From NCBI GenBank assembly GCA_934635225.1, contig CAKTYZ010000031.1:1-21235 (forward strand): a DNA stretch of 21,235 bases. The letters are read 5' to 3'. The translations under genes and the position numbers were made by a program. Under the pieces are notes generated by a model. That model was given only the letters and a program-made list of their open reading frames with translations. It was not told where the DNA came from and made no database searches. The stretch is from an uncultured Kiritimatiellota bacterium. GTDB taxonomy: Bacteria; Verrucomicrobiota; Kiritimatiellia; RFP12; UBA1067. Below, piece by piece: positions 7,201 to 14,956 of this stretch; the first letter of the stretch is position 1; every line of letters begins with the position of its first letter.

Positions 7201-7577
7201 GCGCGGGTGGCTCGGCTGATGAGGTCGCCCAAAAGGCCGGTGACGGCGGCTTGGGCCGCTACATCGAATCCTTCGGGAGCTGGGGCGCAGACGGCTGGTT
7301 CGCTGGCGGCGGCGGCGGCGGCATCCGCTATGGCAACGGAATGACGGGGGGATATGGGCATTCCGGCGGAGGAAATGGCCTTTCCGCCCCGAGCGGACTT
7401 TCGGGAGATGATGCGATTGACGGCACGGGGTCCGGCGGCGGTGGCGGCAGCTATTCATATGTCGAGGTCAATGGCAAGAAAGATTGGCGTTTTGTCGCCG
7501 GCGGCGCGGGCGGATCCGGCATTGTCATCGTGCGCTACAAGCGGCAGAAGCCTGGGTTCGTCATTCAGGTCAAGTAA
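4272..7577 (+). CDS. Exported SGNH/GDSL hydrolase fused to two glycine-rich domains
   Basis: This 1,101-residue protein has a signal peptide (cleavage likely after AHA, residue 19). A SGNH hydrolase domain follows at about 22-240: block I IGDSIT with Ser29, block II LGGSG at 64-68, block III GMND with Asn112, and block V DYIHPNG with Asp212 and His215. Such enzymes often deacetylate polysaccharides. Residues about 245-520 look like beta-sandwich modules (a typical phrase is FLDGEEVFAASLGAGKSADA). Two glycine-rich domains occupy about 525-810 and 811-1095. Each opens with an Asp-rich lead-in and ELLLVGGGGGG or ELLVVGGGGGGG, carries SIGAGGA or HVGAGGA in the middle, and closes with a DWR...GSGIVIVRY-type strand. 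This domain type is common in envelope or secreted proteins of the group and in some phage tail proteins. The start is supported by AAGGA at 4260-4264. It is first in a three-gene operon. Catalytic residues are complete; the substrate is unknown. Confidence 0.88.
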   Translation: MKRILMSIVAMLAVLAAHAQERIMVIGDSITGHAMNLSEGYKHQFASALSAVGVSEEEVKLVPLGGSGQRTSTWPSILADARSSFTLDIPSVDVAAELNAGCDKLIVFLGMNDMIFHEVTADNPERFAENLQTLIDKIKERTTYKKLYLATPTFYGEEPETYCNKVMDTLAAVQIPQVAAANDAEVLDIRSSFRTWWRMGRMSGDGFRMTQDYIHPNGAGHFAIALAILRALGYTEAASNWETTKAAGFFGAAVGGAAGFSAYVRQTADVLTFKGFANADLASVEVRGWVPAQSVSGTEFEIAVPVKWYDSAYTFKLAAVFADGTTVVRSFRVGTPWQVKTGIDDYSAHDDYSYHHPVTGFHADAESAHYLAYDNELVSGKKFAEVFGDARPYWPNADHFGEGADSLDFTTMTASRRLEACYAMRRLYVSADKTVQMTISCKAQSGSQRIIAFLDGEEVFAASLGAGKSADAELVLTAGEHEFVIKAVQATNCFQASVAFSPLVGVDAATSGSGDAQPMLCTGGDQVDSFDGCNVHRFVKDGVLTVIKSGTAELLLVGGGGGGSGSGGCSGGGGAGGVLHLGSVQLSPGAYAVSIGAGGASGLNGGDTAFAGFVAIGGGAGGVKTVGAAGGSGGGGSGKASPSETATYAGGAATEGQGHPGGASLAGTPNAGLNRYAAGGGGGAGGRGGDSKPDTRVSGDGGPGLSFTQFNAQGAEEWFAAGGGGGGSYRKSVKAGAGGTGGGGAGAYSLSDSLDSGEAGTTPGSGGGGGSFIWRADMSPDWRDTPGGNGADGILIVKYQANAAHDSIQAEGGDEIIKQDGYVTHVFRNDGVFTANRLGELELLVVGGGGGGGTSGGGGAGGLVYSAKYVMTETEFAVHVGAGGAGAEIEGTKAFNGEDSRFGPVIAFGGGAGGCYSGQMKGAAGGSGGGGAGRVNDPRSYVGGTSVAGQGFAGGSGCAMKSSQSYSGGGGGGGAGGAGGSADEVAQKAGDGGLGRYIESFGSWGADGWFAGGGGGGIRYGNGMTGGYGHSGGGNGLSAPSGLSGDDAIDGTGSGGGGGSYSYVEVNGKKDWRFVAGGAGGSGIVIVRYKRQKPGFVIQVK

Positions 7578-7593
7578 ACGGAAGAGGTGACAT

Positions 7594-10500
7594 ATGGCTT
7601 TTCGCAGGTTATTGATTTCGGCGATGGCGGCATCGACCGCCGTGGGCGTCTGGGCCGGCACGTCCTGCCGAAACGGCGAGGCGAACGCCTTGCCGCTCCC
7701 GAACGGGGTGGCGCCAGCCATTGACGGCTGTCTGGACGACTGGGACAAGTCGGGTGCCGTCCTGTGCTGGAATACCGAGGAGTTTGCCGACCGCGAGAAC
7801 GCGACGCTTTACTTCATGTATGACATGTCGAATCTTTATTTTGCGTGCGAGATGAGGTTCGACGGGCGGAGCGCGAAGAACGAGAATCGTCCGCAAGACC
7901 GGTACTGGTTCGGCGATCTCGTTCAGCTGCGCCTTTCCACTGACAAGTCACTGCCTTACCCCCTGCCGCAGAAAGGGCGTAAGCCCGCGCCGCCGTATGA
8001 GAAGAACGCGCGCGTGACCTGCGTCAACCTCTGGCGGAACACGGCCGAAGGGGTGGACAACCTTTATGTTACGCCCGGTGCGCACTTTGACTGCCCGCCG
8101 GTCAATCATCCTGCCGGCAGTGCGGTGAAGAGTGTGGCTTGTGGCGAGACGCTGACCTTTGAGGCGCGCATCCCCTGGTCTGCGCTGGGAGTCGAGGACG
8201 GCAGGTGCCCGTTCTCGCCGGGGGAGAAAATGACGGCGGTCGCCGACATCAAGTGGGTCGGCGTGACCGAGAACCACCCCCGTGCGGGCGCCGCGATCTA
8301 CAACAAGGACCCTGGCGTCTTCGCGTTTCTGAACGTCCAGACGTGGGGGCGTATCGTCTTTTCCGAAAAGGGCGATTTGCCGCCGATTCAGGATTCGTAT
8401 GCGGCCATTGCCGCAGCGGCGCGGGCGAAGAATGCCGCAGATACGAAAGGATGGGCTGAGATCGCGTTTGACTTGCCGAAGAAGGCGAAGGTAACGGTCA
8501 ATGTCCTTGACGAGCATGGCGGTGTCGTCCGGGAGATTTTGGGCGGCGAACCGCGTGATGCGGGACGCGTTGCCGCGTATTGGGATGGCCGGGATGCCCT
8601 CGGATTCCCCTGTGAAACGGGTAAAGTCTACAAATGGGGTGCCTATGTCCACGAGGGTCTCGACACGTCCTATTTCGGGACGGTCGGAACGAGCGGCGAG
8701 CCTCCGTATGACACGCCCGACCGCATGGGCGGATGGGGCGGTGACCATGGTCCGGTTGTCGATGCGGCCTGCGACGAGATGGGACGCTATTTCGTGTGGC
8801 ACATGAACGAGTCGGGCCGAGGCATCGTGAAGACCGATTCCGCGGGCCGCGTAATCTGGCGCACGATGCCGTTTGTGGTCGATGGCTGGGGAAACTATTC
8901 CTGCCTTGCCGCTGATGGCGGCAGTCTCTATTTGGTCTACGAAAACAGGCTTGATCCGAAGAAGAGCCCTGTCGTGCGGCTTGTGCGGGTCAATGCCGCA
9001 ACGGGAAACTACGAGACTTGGCCATCAGGCGCGGGCGCAATGCCGATTGACGTCGCGCCGGAGGATCCCGCTCTCCCGCCCGGTTGCGCGGTGCGCCGTT
9101 CGTATGCGTTTGACATCGTCGGAATCGCGGCTCGAGGCGGGAAGGTCTTCATTTCCGACTTTACCGGGAATCGGATCCTCGTGCATGACGCCCGGACCGG
9201 CGAGAAGGAACGGGAGATTCCCATTCAAGGTCCGCGTGGACTCTGGATGGACGGGAAAGCCCTTTATGTGGCGACGACGCCTGGCGCGGTGCTGAAGGTC
9301 GATCCCGCAACGGGCGCGGCTGAAGCAGTCGTCTCCGGCGGACTTGCCGCGCCGCACGGGATTGCCGTGGATGCCGCAGGGCGCATTTACGTCAGCGACC
9401 TCGGCGACAGCCAGCAGGTCAAGGTCTTTGAAGGGGGGAAACTCGTCAGGACGCTCGGAAAGAAGGGTGGTCGCGGATTTTTGGGGAAGATCGACTTTGA
9501 GTCGTATCAGTATCCGTTTGGCCTGGCAGTTGACAAGACGGGCACGTTGCTCGTGACCGAAGCCTCGGCGCCGAAAATCGTGAGCCTGATCGATACGCGC
9601 ACGTTCGAGACGCAGCGGCGTTATTTTGGCTATACGGCCTATTCTCCCTCGAATGTGCCCGACCCGGACGATCCGCTCGTGCAGTACTATTCGCTGTCGG
9701 GTCCGGATTGCTTTGCGCGGGCGCGGCTTCCTGAAGCGGGCGGCAGCGGATTCCCGGATGCCGTGTGGGATTTCGAGAGCGCGGGAATCTCGGAGTTTGG
9801 CTGTGTCATGAACACGATGACGATGCCCGATGTCGTGAAGGCCGTCAACGGATGCAAGTACCTGGTCCCGGACAGCACGCCGGATAGCCGCGATCCGTTC
9901 ACGCCGATGGCCGTTTGTCTCGTGGACGGTGACGAGGTGAAGCCGGTCGCGGGCTTCTTCCGGGTGCCGGGCGAGAAGAACGCATTTGAGCTTTGGATGG
10001 ACGCGAACGGAGACAATCGCGTGCAGAAGGACGAAAAGACCAAGATTGCCGAGATCGCCGGCAGGCGCTTTACGTTTGCCGCGCAACTGGGGGCCTTTCG
10101 GATGGAGGCGGACGGAACCGCTTACATCCTCACGCAGGAGAACGCCGTTCTGGAAGTTCCTTGCCGAGGATTTGCCGAAGCGGGCGTGCCGCAGTGGGAC
10201 GTTCGGGCGATACGGATCGCGATTCCCGAGATAATCCCCGGGATGAAGCGTCTCTTCTGCACGTGGCGGCAAGGCCTCATGGGATTGCGTCGCGACAGCG
10301 AAGGGAACTTCTATGCGGCCGTTTCGTGCTCTCCCCAATATGCGACAAGAGAATATACGGCGTACATGCACCGCGGCATGGGCCACACGGCTGACGTCGG
10401 CGCCGTTTATCTGACAAAATATGCGCCTGACGGACGGCTTGAGTGGAAAGTGGGCCGCAAGGCCGTCGGCGGCATGCGTCATGGCGAGATGCTTCATCAT

Positions 10501-11457
10501 TGGTGCCTGGCCGGCTTGATTGGCGATGACTACGTTGTGGCCGCGTCGGAATGGGGCGTGTTTACGGTGTACACGAAAGACGGCTTTTATGTCGACCGGC
10601 TCTTTGACGTCCCCGGGAATGAGGGGCGAGGCATTCCCTATTCATTCGGCGGAGAGGATTTCTCGGGGCGCATCCAGCTGTATCCCCGACGTGATGAGGT
10701 GTGGGCTTTTAATTCGGGTCGCACGTTTAGGGTTTCGGGGTTCAAGAATGGCCGTGTGCGCGGCGAGCGGCGCCTTTATGGCGAGGTGCGGCTGGAGAAG
10801 GTGCACCCGCTCACATTCCCTGGCGCACCCAAGAAAGCCATTTCAGACGCCGTTCTGAAAGTACGGGGCGACAAGCTCCTTTTCCGTGCGCACGTGGCGG
10901 ACGATACGCCGCTTGTCAATGTCGCGGAGACCGGCAACGCGGTCTTCAAGGGCGGTGATGCGGTCGGCTTCGAGTTGGGGCCCGCTGCAAAGCCTGCGGA
11001 AATTCCCGAAAGAAAGCCGTCGGCGCGGAAGGTCGGCTTTACGCGCATCTTGGCGGCGCGGCTTGGAGGGCGGGATCGTGTCGTGGCTTTTAAGCCTTTC
11101 ACGGACGGCCCCAAGAAACCGCAATCTTACGCGACGCCGGCCGGCGGATTGTCCGCATTTGAATATTGCGGCGATGTTCCGGGCGCGACGGTCTCCTTTG
11201 CCGTTGATGCGGACGGCCGCGGCTATACGGCCGAGATTTCCGTTTCGAAAGATTTCCTCGAGCTTGACTTCGACGGTGAGGTCTGGTACGACGTCGAGGC
11301 CCTTTTCTCAGGTGAAGGCGGGCGCGGCCTTCAGACCCTGCGTCGCGAGTATCTGTTCAATCCCGAGACTTCCGCGACGACCATGGTGGATGATGTCCCG
11401 ACAGAATCGCGTTTGCGTCCCGTGGGATGGAAGAAATTGGAAGGAGCGTTGGAATGA
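7594..11457 (+). CDS. Giant exported protein: CBM9-like domain, FlgD-like Ig domain, beta-propeller, C-terminal CBM9-like domain
   Basis: The 1,287-residue protein begins with a signal peptide (cleavage likely near residue 21, after VWA). Residues about 35-255 resemble a CBM9/DOMON-like carbohydrate-binding module (IDGCLDDWDKSG, LYFMYDMSNLYFACE, FEARIPWSALG). About 290-355 matches a FlgD-type Ig fold (VTVNVLDEHGGVVREI, YWDGRDALG). A long NHL-type beta-propeller follows at about 370-1060 (phrases such as PHGIAVDAAGRIYVSDLGDS and YPFGLAVDKTGTLLVTE). The C-terminal 200 residues look like a second CBM9-like sandwich (DKLLFRAHVADDTP, GDAVGFELG). No catalytic motif is seen. It lies 16 nt after the SGNH gene with ribosome binding site GAAGAGG, and its stop overlaps the next gene. 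An extracellular binding or scaffold role in carbohydrate handling is inferred from domains only. Confidence 0.85.
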   Translation: MAFRRLLISAMAASTAVGVWAGTSCRNGEANALPLPNGVAPAIDGCLDDWDKSGAVLCWNTEEFADRENATLYFMYDMSNLYFACEMRFDGRSAKNENRPQDRYWFGDLVQLRLSTDKSLPYPLPQKGRKPAPPYEKNARVTCVNLWRNTAEGVDNLYVTPGAHFDCPPVNHPAGSAVKSVACGETLTFEARIPWSALGVEDGRCPFSPGEKMTAVADIKWVGVTENHPRAGAAIYNKDPGVFAFLNVQTWGRIVFSEKGDLPPIQDSYAAIAAAARAKNAADTKGWAEIAFDLPKKAKVTVNVLDEHGGVVREILGGEPRDAGRVAAYWDGRDALGFPCETGKVYKWGAYVHEGLDTSYFGTVGTSGEPPYDTPDRMGGWGGDHGPVVDAACDEMGRYFVWHMNESGRGIVKTDSAGRVIWRTMPFVVDGWGNYSCLAADGGSLYLVYENRLDPKKSPVVRLVRVNAATGNYETWPSGAGAMPIDVAPEDPALPPGCAVRRSYAFDIVGIAARGGKVFISDFTGNRILVHDARTGEKEREIPIQGPRGLWMDGKALYVATTPGAVLKVDPATGAAEAVVSGGLAAPHGIAVDAAGRIYVSDLGDSQQVKVFEGGKLVRTLGKKGGRGFLGKIDFESYQYPFGLAVDKTGTLLVTEASAPKIVSLIDTRTFETQRRYFGYTAYSPSNVPDPDDPLVQYYSLSGPDCFARARLPEAGGSGFPDAVWDFESAGISEFGCVMNTMTMPDVVKAVNGCKYLVPDSTPDSRDPFTPMAVCLVDGDEVKPVAGFFRVPGEKNAFELWMDANGDNRVQKDEKTKIAEIAGRRFTFAAQLGAFRMEADGTAYILTQENAVLEVPCRGFAEAGVPQWDVRAIRIAIPEIIPGMKRLFCTWRQGLMGLRRDSEGNFYAAVSCSPQYATREYTAYMHRGMGHTADVGAVYLTKYAPDGRLEWKVGRKAVGGMRHGEMLHHWCLAGLIGDDYVVAASEWGVFTVYTKDGFYVDRLFDVPGNEGRGIPYSFGGEDFSGRIQLYPRRDEVWAFNSGRTFRVSGFKNGRVRGERRLYGEVRLEKVHPLTFPGAPKKAISDAVLKVRGDKLLFRAHVADDTPLVNVAETGNAVFKGGDAVGFELGPAAKPAEIPERKPSARKVGFTRILAARLGGRDRVVAFKPFTDGPKKPQSYATPAGGLSAFEYCGDVPGATVSFAVDADGRGYTAEISVSKDFLELDFDGEVWYDVEALFSGEGGRGLQTLRREYLFNPETSATTMVDDVPTESRLRPVGWKKLEGALE

Positions 11458-14393
11458 AAGTCGAACAGCTGCTTGCGGTCTTGTTGAGCGGGGCGCTTCC
11501 GGGCTGTCGGGAAGTCGCAGAAGCGCCGGACCAGACCTGTCGCTTGAGCGTGGCCGAAGACGCCCGCGTCACGATTGTCATAGAGGATGCGTCAGGACGA
11601 CGTGTGCGTAACCTTGTCGCGGACGAGCCGTTCAAGGCCGGCGCAATCCATCTGAAATGGGATGGACGCGATGACAAGGGCGATCCCTTGCCCGTGGGCG
11701 ATTACCAATGGAAGGGTATCGCTCACGCGCACGAGATCCAGGCATGCTGGACGGGGTCGTTTTATTCTCCGGGCTTGACGCCGTGGAAACAGTTCGCGCG
11801 TCCGCGCGGCTGGAACATCCGGGAAAGTGGCGCAGGCGGATGGCTGTCGGACCATGCCGCGCCTTGGTCTGTCTACACGGACAGCCTCCATGTCTACCTT
11901 GGGTGCAAGATCGCCGAAACGGGCGATGCCATCGTCCAGTGTGATCTTGACGGCAACAAGATATGGGGCAACCAATGGCTGGGGCTTTCGGGAGCTCATG
12001 CCATGTGCACGGAATCAAATGTGCTTTATGTCGCGTCAGAAGGTGGCTGGCTGGGCGAGCGGATGGCGGTCAATCGCTATAATGTCAAGGACTACGCGTG
12101 GGTGCGCAATCCTGCTGACGTTCGCCGTCGGCGCTCGCAGCAGGATTCGGCCTTCATCCTCGAGTCGACGAATGACTTCAGCGGTGTCGAGGGGCTGTAT
12201 CTGACGCCACGGCACATCGTGATTGCGCTTTCGGACAAGAAAAGGCTGGCGTTCTTTGACCGGGAGACCGCGCTGTGGGACCATGACGAGCCTCTTAATA
12301 ACGTCAGTCGCCTTGTGCGGCTTCCGCGCACGAAGATCATGCACGGTTGCGCGACGGACGCCAAGGGCAATCTTTACAGATGCGCGACAAACAGCGCGGA
12401 GCAGTGCGTCAAGGTCTATGCGCCCGACGGCAAGTTCTTGCGGCGCATCGGCAAGCCCGGCGGTCGCCGCGAAGGGAAATACGACCCGGAGGCGATGGGC
12501 CGTCCGGTTGACGTGGCGGTGGACGCGAAAGGGCTTGTCTGGGTTTGCGAGAACTCGTTCTATCCGAAGCGCGTCAGCGTCTGGACACAGGAGGGGACGC
12601 TGGTTCGCGAATATGTCGGCACGCCGTTTTACGGCGGCGGCGGCTCCCTTTCTCCCGACGGACGGTATGCCTATTATTCGGGGATGCGGTTTAAGATGAG
12701 CCCTGACCTTTCCAAGGGCGAACTTGATGCGGTCTTGTTTATTCCTGACTTCCACTTGGGGCTTCCGGGCTTTGGGGCGACGAAGGAGATGGGCGTTGCC
12801 GGCCCCGACGAGTGTCGTCTCCATAAGGGAAAGACCTATCTTGTCCAGGATGACGGGGCTTGTCTGCGCCGGACTTTCATCGGCGAGGTCGTCGGCGATC
12901 GGCTGGAGCCGCGCGTGGTGTGCGGACGGGAGGGGACGGGCGTCTACCTGTGGCAGAATGGCGAGATGACGCGTTCAGACGCGTTTGTCTACGGGGCCGA
13001 GTGGGCCATGCGCCTCGGGCCTGGCATGGAACTTGTGCTACGTACGGCGGACCGCAAGTTCTTGGCGGTCTTCCCGCCCGACGAGAATCTGCGCTATGAT
13101 TTCGGCAGGCGCGAGCTCGTGCCGCTCTCTCCCGAGCTTGCGGGGGTCTGTTCGCTGTCGCCGACGCCCGACGGCAAGGCCTTTGTCATCTCCTGCGGGG
13201 GTCTTGGCGGACAAGGGTCGGTGAAAAACAAGTTCGGCGCCCTGTCGCGAGACGGGGAAACGCTTTGGACCTACCCCAACCCCTATCCGTCGAACGGGCA
13301 CAACTCTCCTTTGCCGCGGCGCGGGGAGTTGCGTCACACGCTGGGAATCGAGGGCTTTTCTTCGGTCGCCGGGGGGCTCATGCTTCTCAACGGCAATAAG
13401 GGCACGCGCTACCTTTTCACGATCGACGGCCTTTTCGTGCAGGAGTTGTTCGGCGACATGCGCACGACGAAGCCCATGCAAAGCGTTCTGCGCCCTTGCC
13501 GGGGAGAGCCGCTCTCGCGCTATTCCCTGCTGGACGAGTGTTTCGGAGGCTGGATGGGCGACGTCAACGGCAAGCCGTACCTGATCGAGGGAAAGGACTC
13601 GCTGAACGTTTGTGAATTGCGCGGCGTCGAATCGATTCGACGCCTTTCGGGCGGAAAGCTCCGTGTCACCGAGCAGGCGGTTCCGCTTGTCGATGTCCCG
13701 CGATCCGTACGCGGTCCGTCTCGTACGATTAAGGCGGGAGGGTTCGGGCTTTCGGTTCGCGACTGGTGGAAGGCGACGGAATGCGCGTTCCCAGAGAAAG
13801 ACCCGGTTGCGCGGTTTTCGATGGGCTGGAGCGAATGGTGGCTGACGCTGCACTTTGACGTGACGGATGACACGCCTTTTGAGAATCATGGCGAGGCCCT
13901 GCATACGCTGTTCCATACCGGCGATGCGGTAGAGTTCCGTTGGGAAGGGGACCCTTCGGCCGAGAAGGGGAGGCGAAACCCCGTCTTGGGCGATCAGCGG
14001 ATTGTGGTCGCGCCTTTTGGCGATCGCATTGTCGCCGTGCGGTATGTCTTCGTAGACCCGACGGCAAAAGGAAGCCCGATCGTGTTTGAGTCGCCGGTTG
14101 GACGGACTTCATGTGCGCGCGTGGAAGAAATCAAGGATGTAAAAGTAAAGTTGGATCGCCGAAAAGGCGGCTATGCAATACGCATCGACATCCCGTGGTC
14201 GGCGTTGGGTGAAGACGCCGGGCGTTTCAAGGGCGGGCTTCGCCGCGCGGACGCGGGCGTCTTGTTCGGCGACGATTCAGGTACGCGCGTCATGCGGCGG
14301 CAGTACCTGTTTGATGAGGGGAGCCAGGAAGTCTCGGACATGCCTTCGGAGGCGCGGGTCAATCCTTCGGCCTGGGGCGTGTGGGAGTTTTGA
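11454..14393 (+). CDS. Giant exported protein, probable lipoprotein: FlgD-like Ig domain, beta-propeller, C-terminal CBM9-like domain
   Basis: The 979-residue protein is a shorter paralogue of the preceding one, lacking its N-terminal CBM9 module. The first 17 residues are hydrophobic and end in LPGC, so Cys18 may be lipidated, although Pro in the lipobox is unusual. A FlgD-like Ig domain follows (about 25-95; VTIVIEDASGRRVRNLV, KWDGRDDKGDPLPVGDY). Next comes a propeller of NHL-like repeats (for example PVDVAVDAKGLVWVCENS), and finally a CBM9-like module at about 770-979 (LTLHFDVTDDTPFEN, GDAVEFRWEG, IRIDIPWSALG). The C-termini of both paralogues share the RRxYLF...VPTESR/MPSEAR...W ending. 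ATG 11454 is chosen because AAGGAG (11441-11446) sits 7 nt upstream and the start overlaps the previous stop (ATGA). The two products are therefore made together and may sit side by side on the envelope. Confidence 0.84.
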   Translation: MKVEQLLAVLLSGALPGCREVAEAPDQTCRLSVAEDARVTIVIEDASGRRVRNLVADEPFKAGAIHLKWDGRDDKGDPLPVGDYQWKGIAHAHEIQACWTGSFYSPGLTPWKQFARPRGWNIRESGAGGWLSDHAAPWSVYTDSLHVYLGCKIAETGDAIVQCDLDGNKIWGNQWLGLSGAHAMCTESNVLYVASEGGWLGERMAVNRYNVKDYAWVRNPADVRRRRSQQDSAFILESTNDFSGVEGLYLTPRHIVIALSDKKRLAFFDRETALWDHDEPLNNVSRLVRLPRTKIMHGCATDAKGNLYRCATNSAEQCVKVYAPDGKFLRRIGKPGGRREGKYDPEAMGRPVDVAVDAKGLVWVCENSFYPKRVSVWTQEGTLVREYVGTPFYGGGGSLSPDGRYAYYSGMRFKMSPDLSKGELDAVLFIPDFHLGLPGFGATKEMGVAGPDECRLHKGKTYLVQDDGACLRRTFIGEVVGDRLEPRVVCGREGTGVYLWQNGEMTRSDAFVYGAEWAMRLGPGMELVLRTADRKFLAVFPPDENLRYDFGRRELVPLSPELAGVCSLSPTPDGKAFVISCGGLGGQGSVKNKFGALSRDGETLWTYPNPYPSNGHNSPLPRRGELRHTLGIEGFSSVAGGLMLLNGNKGTRYLFTIDGLFVQELFGDMRTTKPMQSVLRPCRGEPLSRYSLLDECFGGWMGDVNGKPYLIEGKDSLNVCELRGVESIRRLSGGKLRVTEQAVPLVDVPRSVRGPSRTIKAGGFGLSVRDWWKATECAFPEKDPVARFSMGWSEWWLTLHFDVTDDTPFENHGEALHTLFHTGDAVEFRWEGDPSAEKGRRNPVLGDQRIVVAPFGDRIVAVRYVFVDPTAKGSPIVFESPVGRTSCARVEEIKDVKVKLDRRKGGYAIRIDIPWSALGEDAGRFKGGLRRADAGVLFGDDSGTRVMRRQYLFDEGSQEVSDMPSEARVNPSAWGVWEF

Positions 14394-14410
14394 CCTCTTC
14401 TTGTTCGCCC

Positions 14411-14439
14411 TTGCCGCGCGCACGGAAGTGTGATACAAT
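14411..14439 (+). promoter_or_regulatory. Promoter of the phosphohexomutase operon
   Basis: TTGCCG at 14411-14416 and TACAAT at 14434-14439, spaced 17 bp, with TGA directly before the -10. The leader to ATG 14534 would be about 88 nt and contains a possible GCGCTT/AAGCGC hairpin (14492-14497 with 14509-14514) just ahead of the AAGGA ribosome binding site. No recognised riboswitch is seen. Confidence 0.65.
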
Positions 14440-14533
14440 ACGACTCGTTTCATCCCTTGTCGAGAGAGGCCTTTTGCCAGGCGCGCCCAGTGCGCTTTGG
14501 AACGGCGGAAGCGCCAATTAAGGATAGAGAGAA

Positions 14534-14956
14534 ATGAGTTTTTTCAAGGCATATGATATGCGCGGGACGTTCGGGGTTGACTTCGATCTCGACACCGTCC
14601 GCAAGGTCGGCGAGGCCCTCGTGCGGGTCTTGTCCGAGAAGTGCCCGGACCTTTCCGGGCGGCCGCTTCGGGTCCTGGTCGGGCGCGACTGCCGCGTCAC
14701 GTCTTCAGACGTGCGGGACGCTTTGGTGGCGGGGTTGAGGAAGGGCGGCGCGGATGTGACGGACCTTGGCCTCTGCACGACGCCGATGGTCTATTTTTTC
14801 ACGGCCGAGGACGGCTACGACGGGTCGGTGATGATTACCGCCTCGCACAATCCGCCGTCGGACAACGGGCTCAAGGTCTCGATGCGCACGGCCCTGCCCG
14901 TCGGCTATGCGAACGGGCTGAATGAAGTCGAAAGGATTGTCCATGAACTTTCGTGA
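14534..14956 (+). CDS. Phosphohexomutase (phosphomannomutase/phosphoglucomutase), N-terminal part of a split gene
   Basis: These 140 residues form domain 1 of an alpha-D-phosphohexomutase, which interconverts hexose 1- and 6-phosphates (mannose or glucose) for glycan and nucleotide-sugar synthesis. The N-terminus FKAYDMRGTFG is the family's substrate-loop start. The phosphoserine loop TASHNPP places the catalytic serine at Ser104, and DNGLKVS follows as in relatives. The frame stops at TGA 14954-14956 in the linker between domains 1 and 2. The remainder continues in the +1 frame from 14943. AAGGA at about 14520-14524 supports the start. The two ORFs together total about 444 residues, the normal length for one full enzyme. 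Either it is made as two subunits, or there is a frameshift (natural, programmed or from sequencing). Confidence 0.85.
   Translation: MSFFKAYDMRGTFGVDFDLDTVRKVGEALVRVLSEKCPDLSGRPLRVLVGRDCRVTSSDVRDALVAGLRKGGADVTDLGLCTTPMVYFFTAEDGYDGSVMITASHNPPSDNGLKVSMRTALPVGYANGLNEVERIVHELS

Noticed and set aside
5940..7520. GGC-rich tracts considered as a tandem repeat array or CRISPR.
   Set aside because: They are codon-level glycine runs inside one open frame, with no fixed repeat unit or spacers.
9025..10500. A 491-codon minus-strand open frame inside the first propeller gene.
   Set aside because: It has antisense composition bias, no start signals and no protein-like motifs; the + strand reading has clear NHL-like repeats.
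14394..14533. A possible riboswitch in the phosphohexomutase leader.
   Set aside because: Only a simple GCGCTT/AAGCGC hairpin is visible, with no conserved aptamer core that I recognise.
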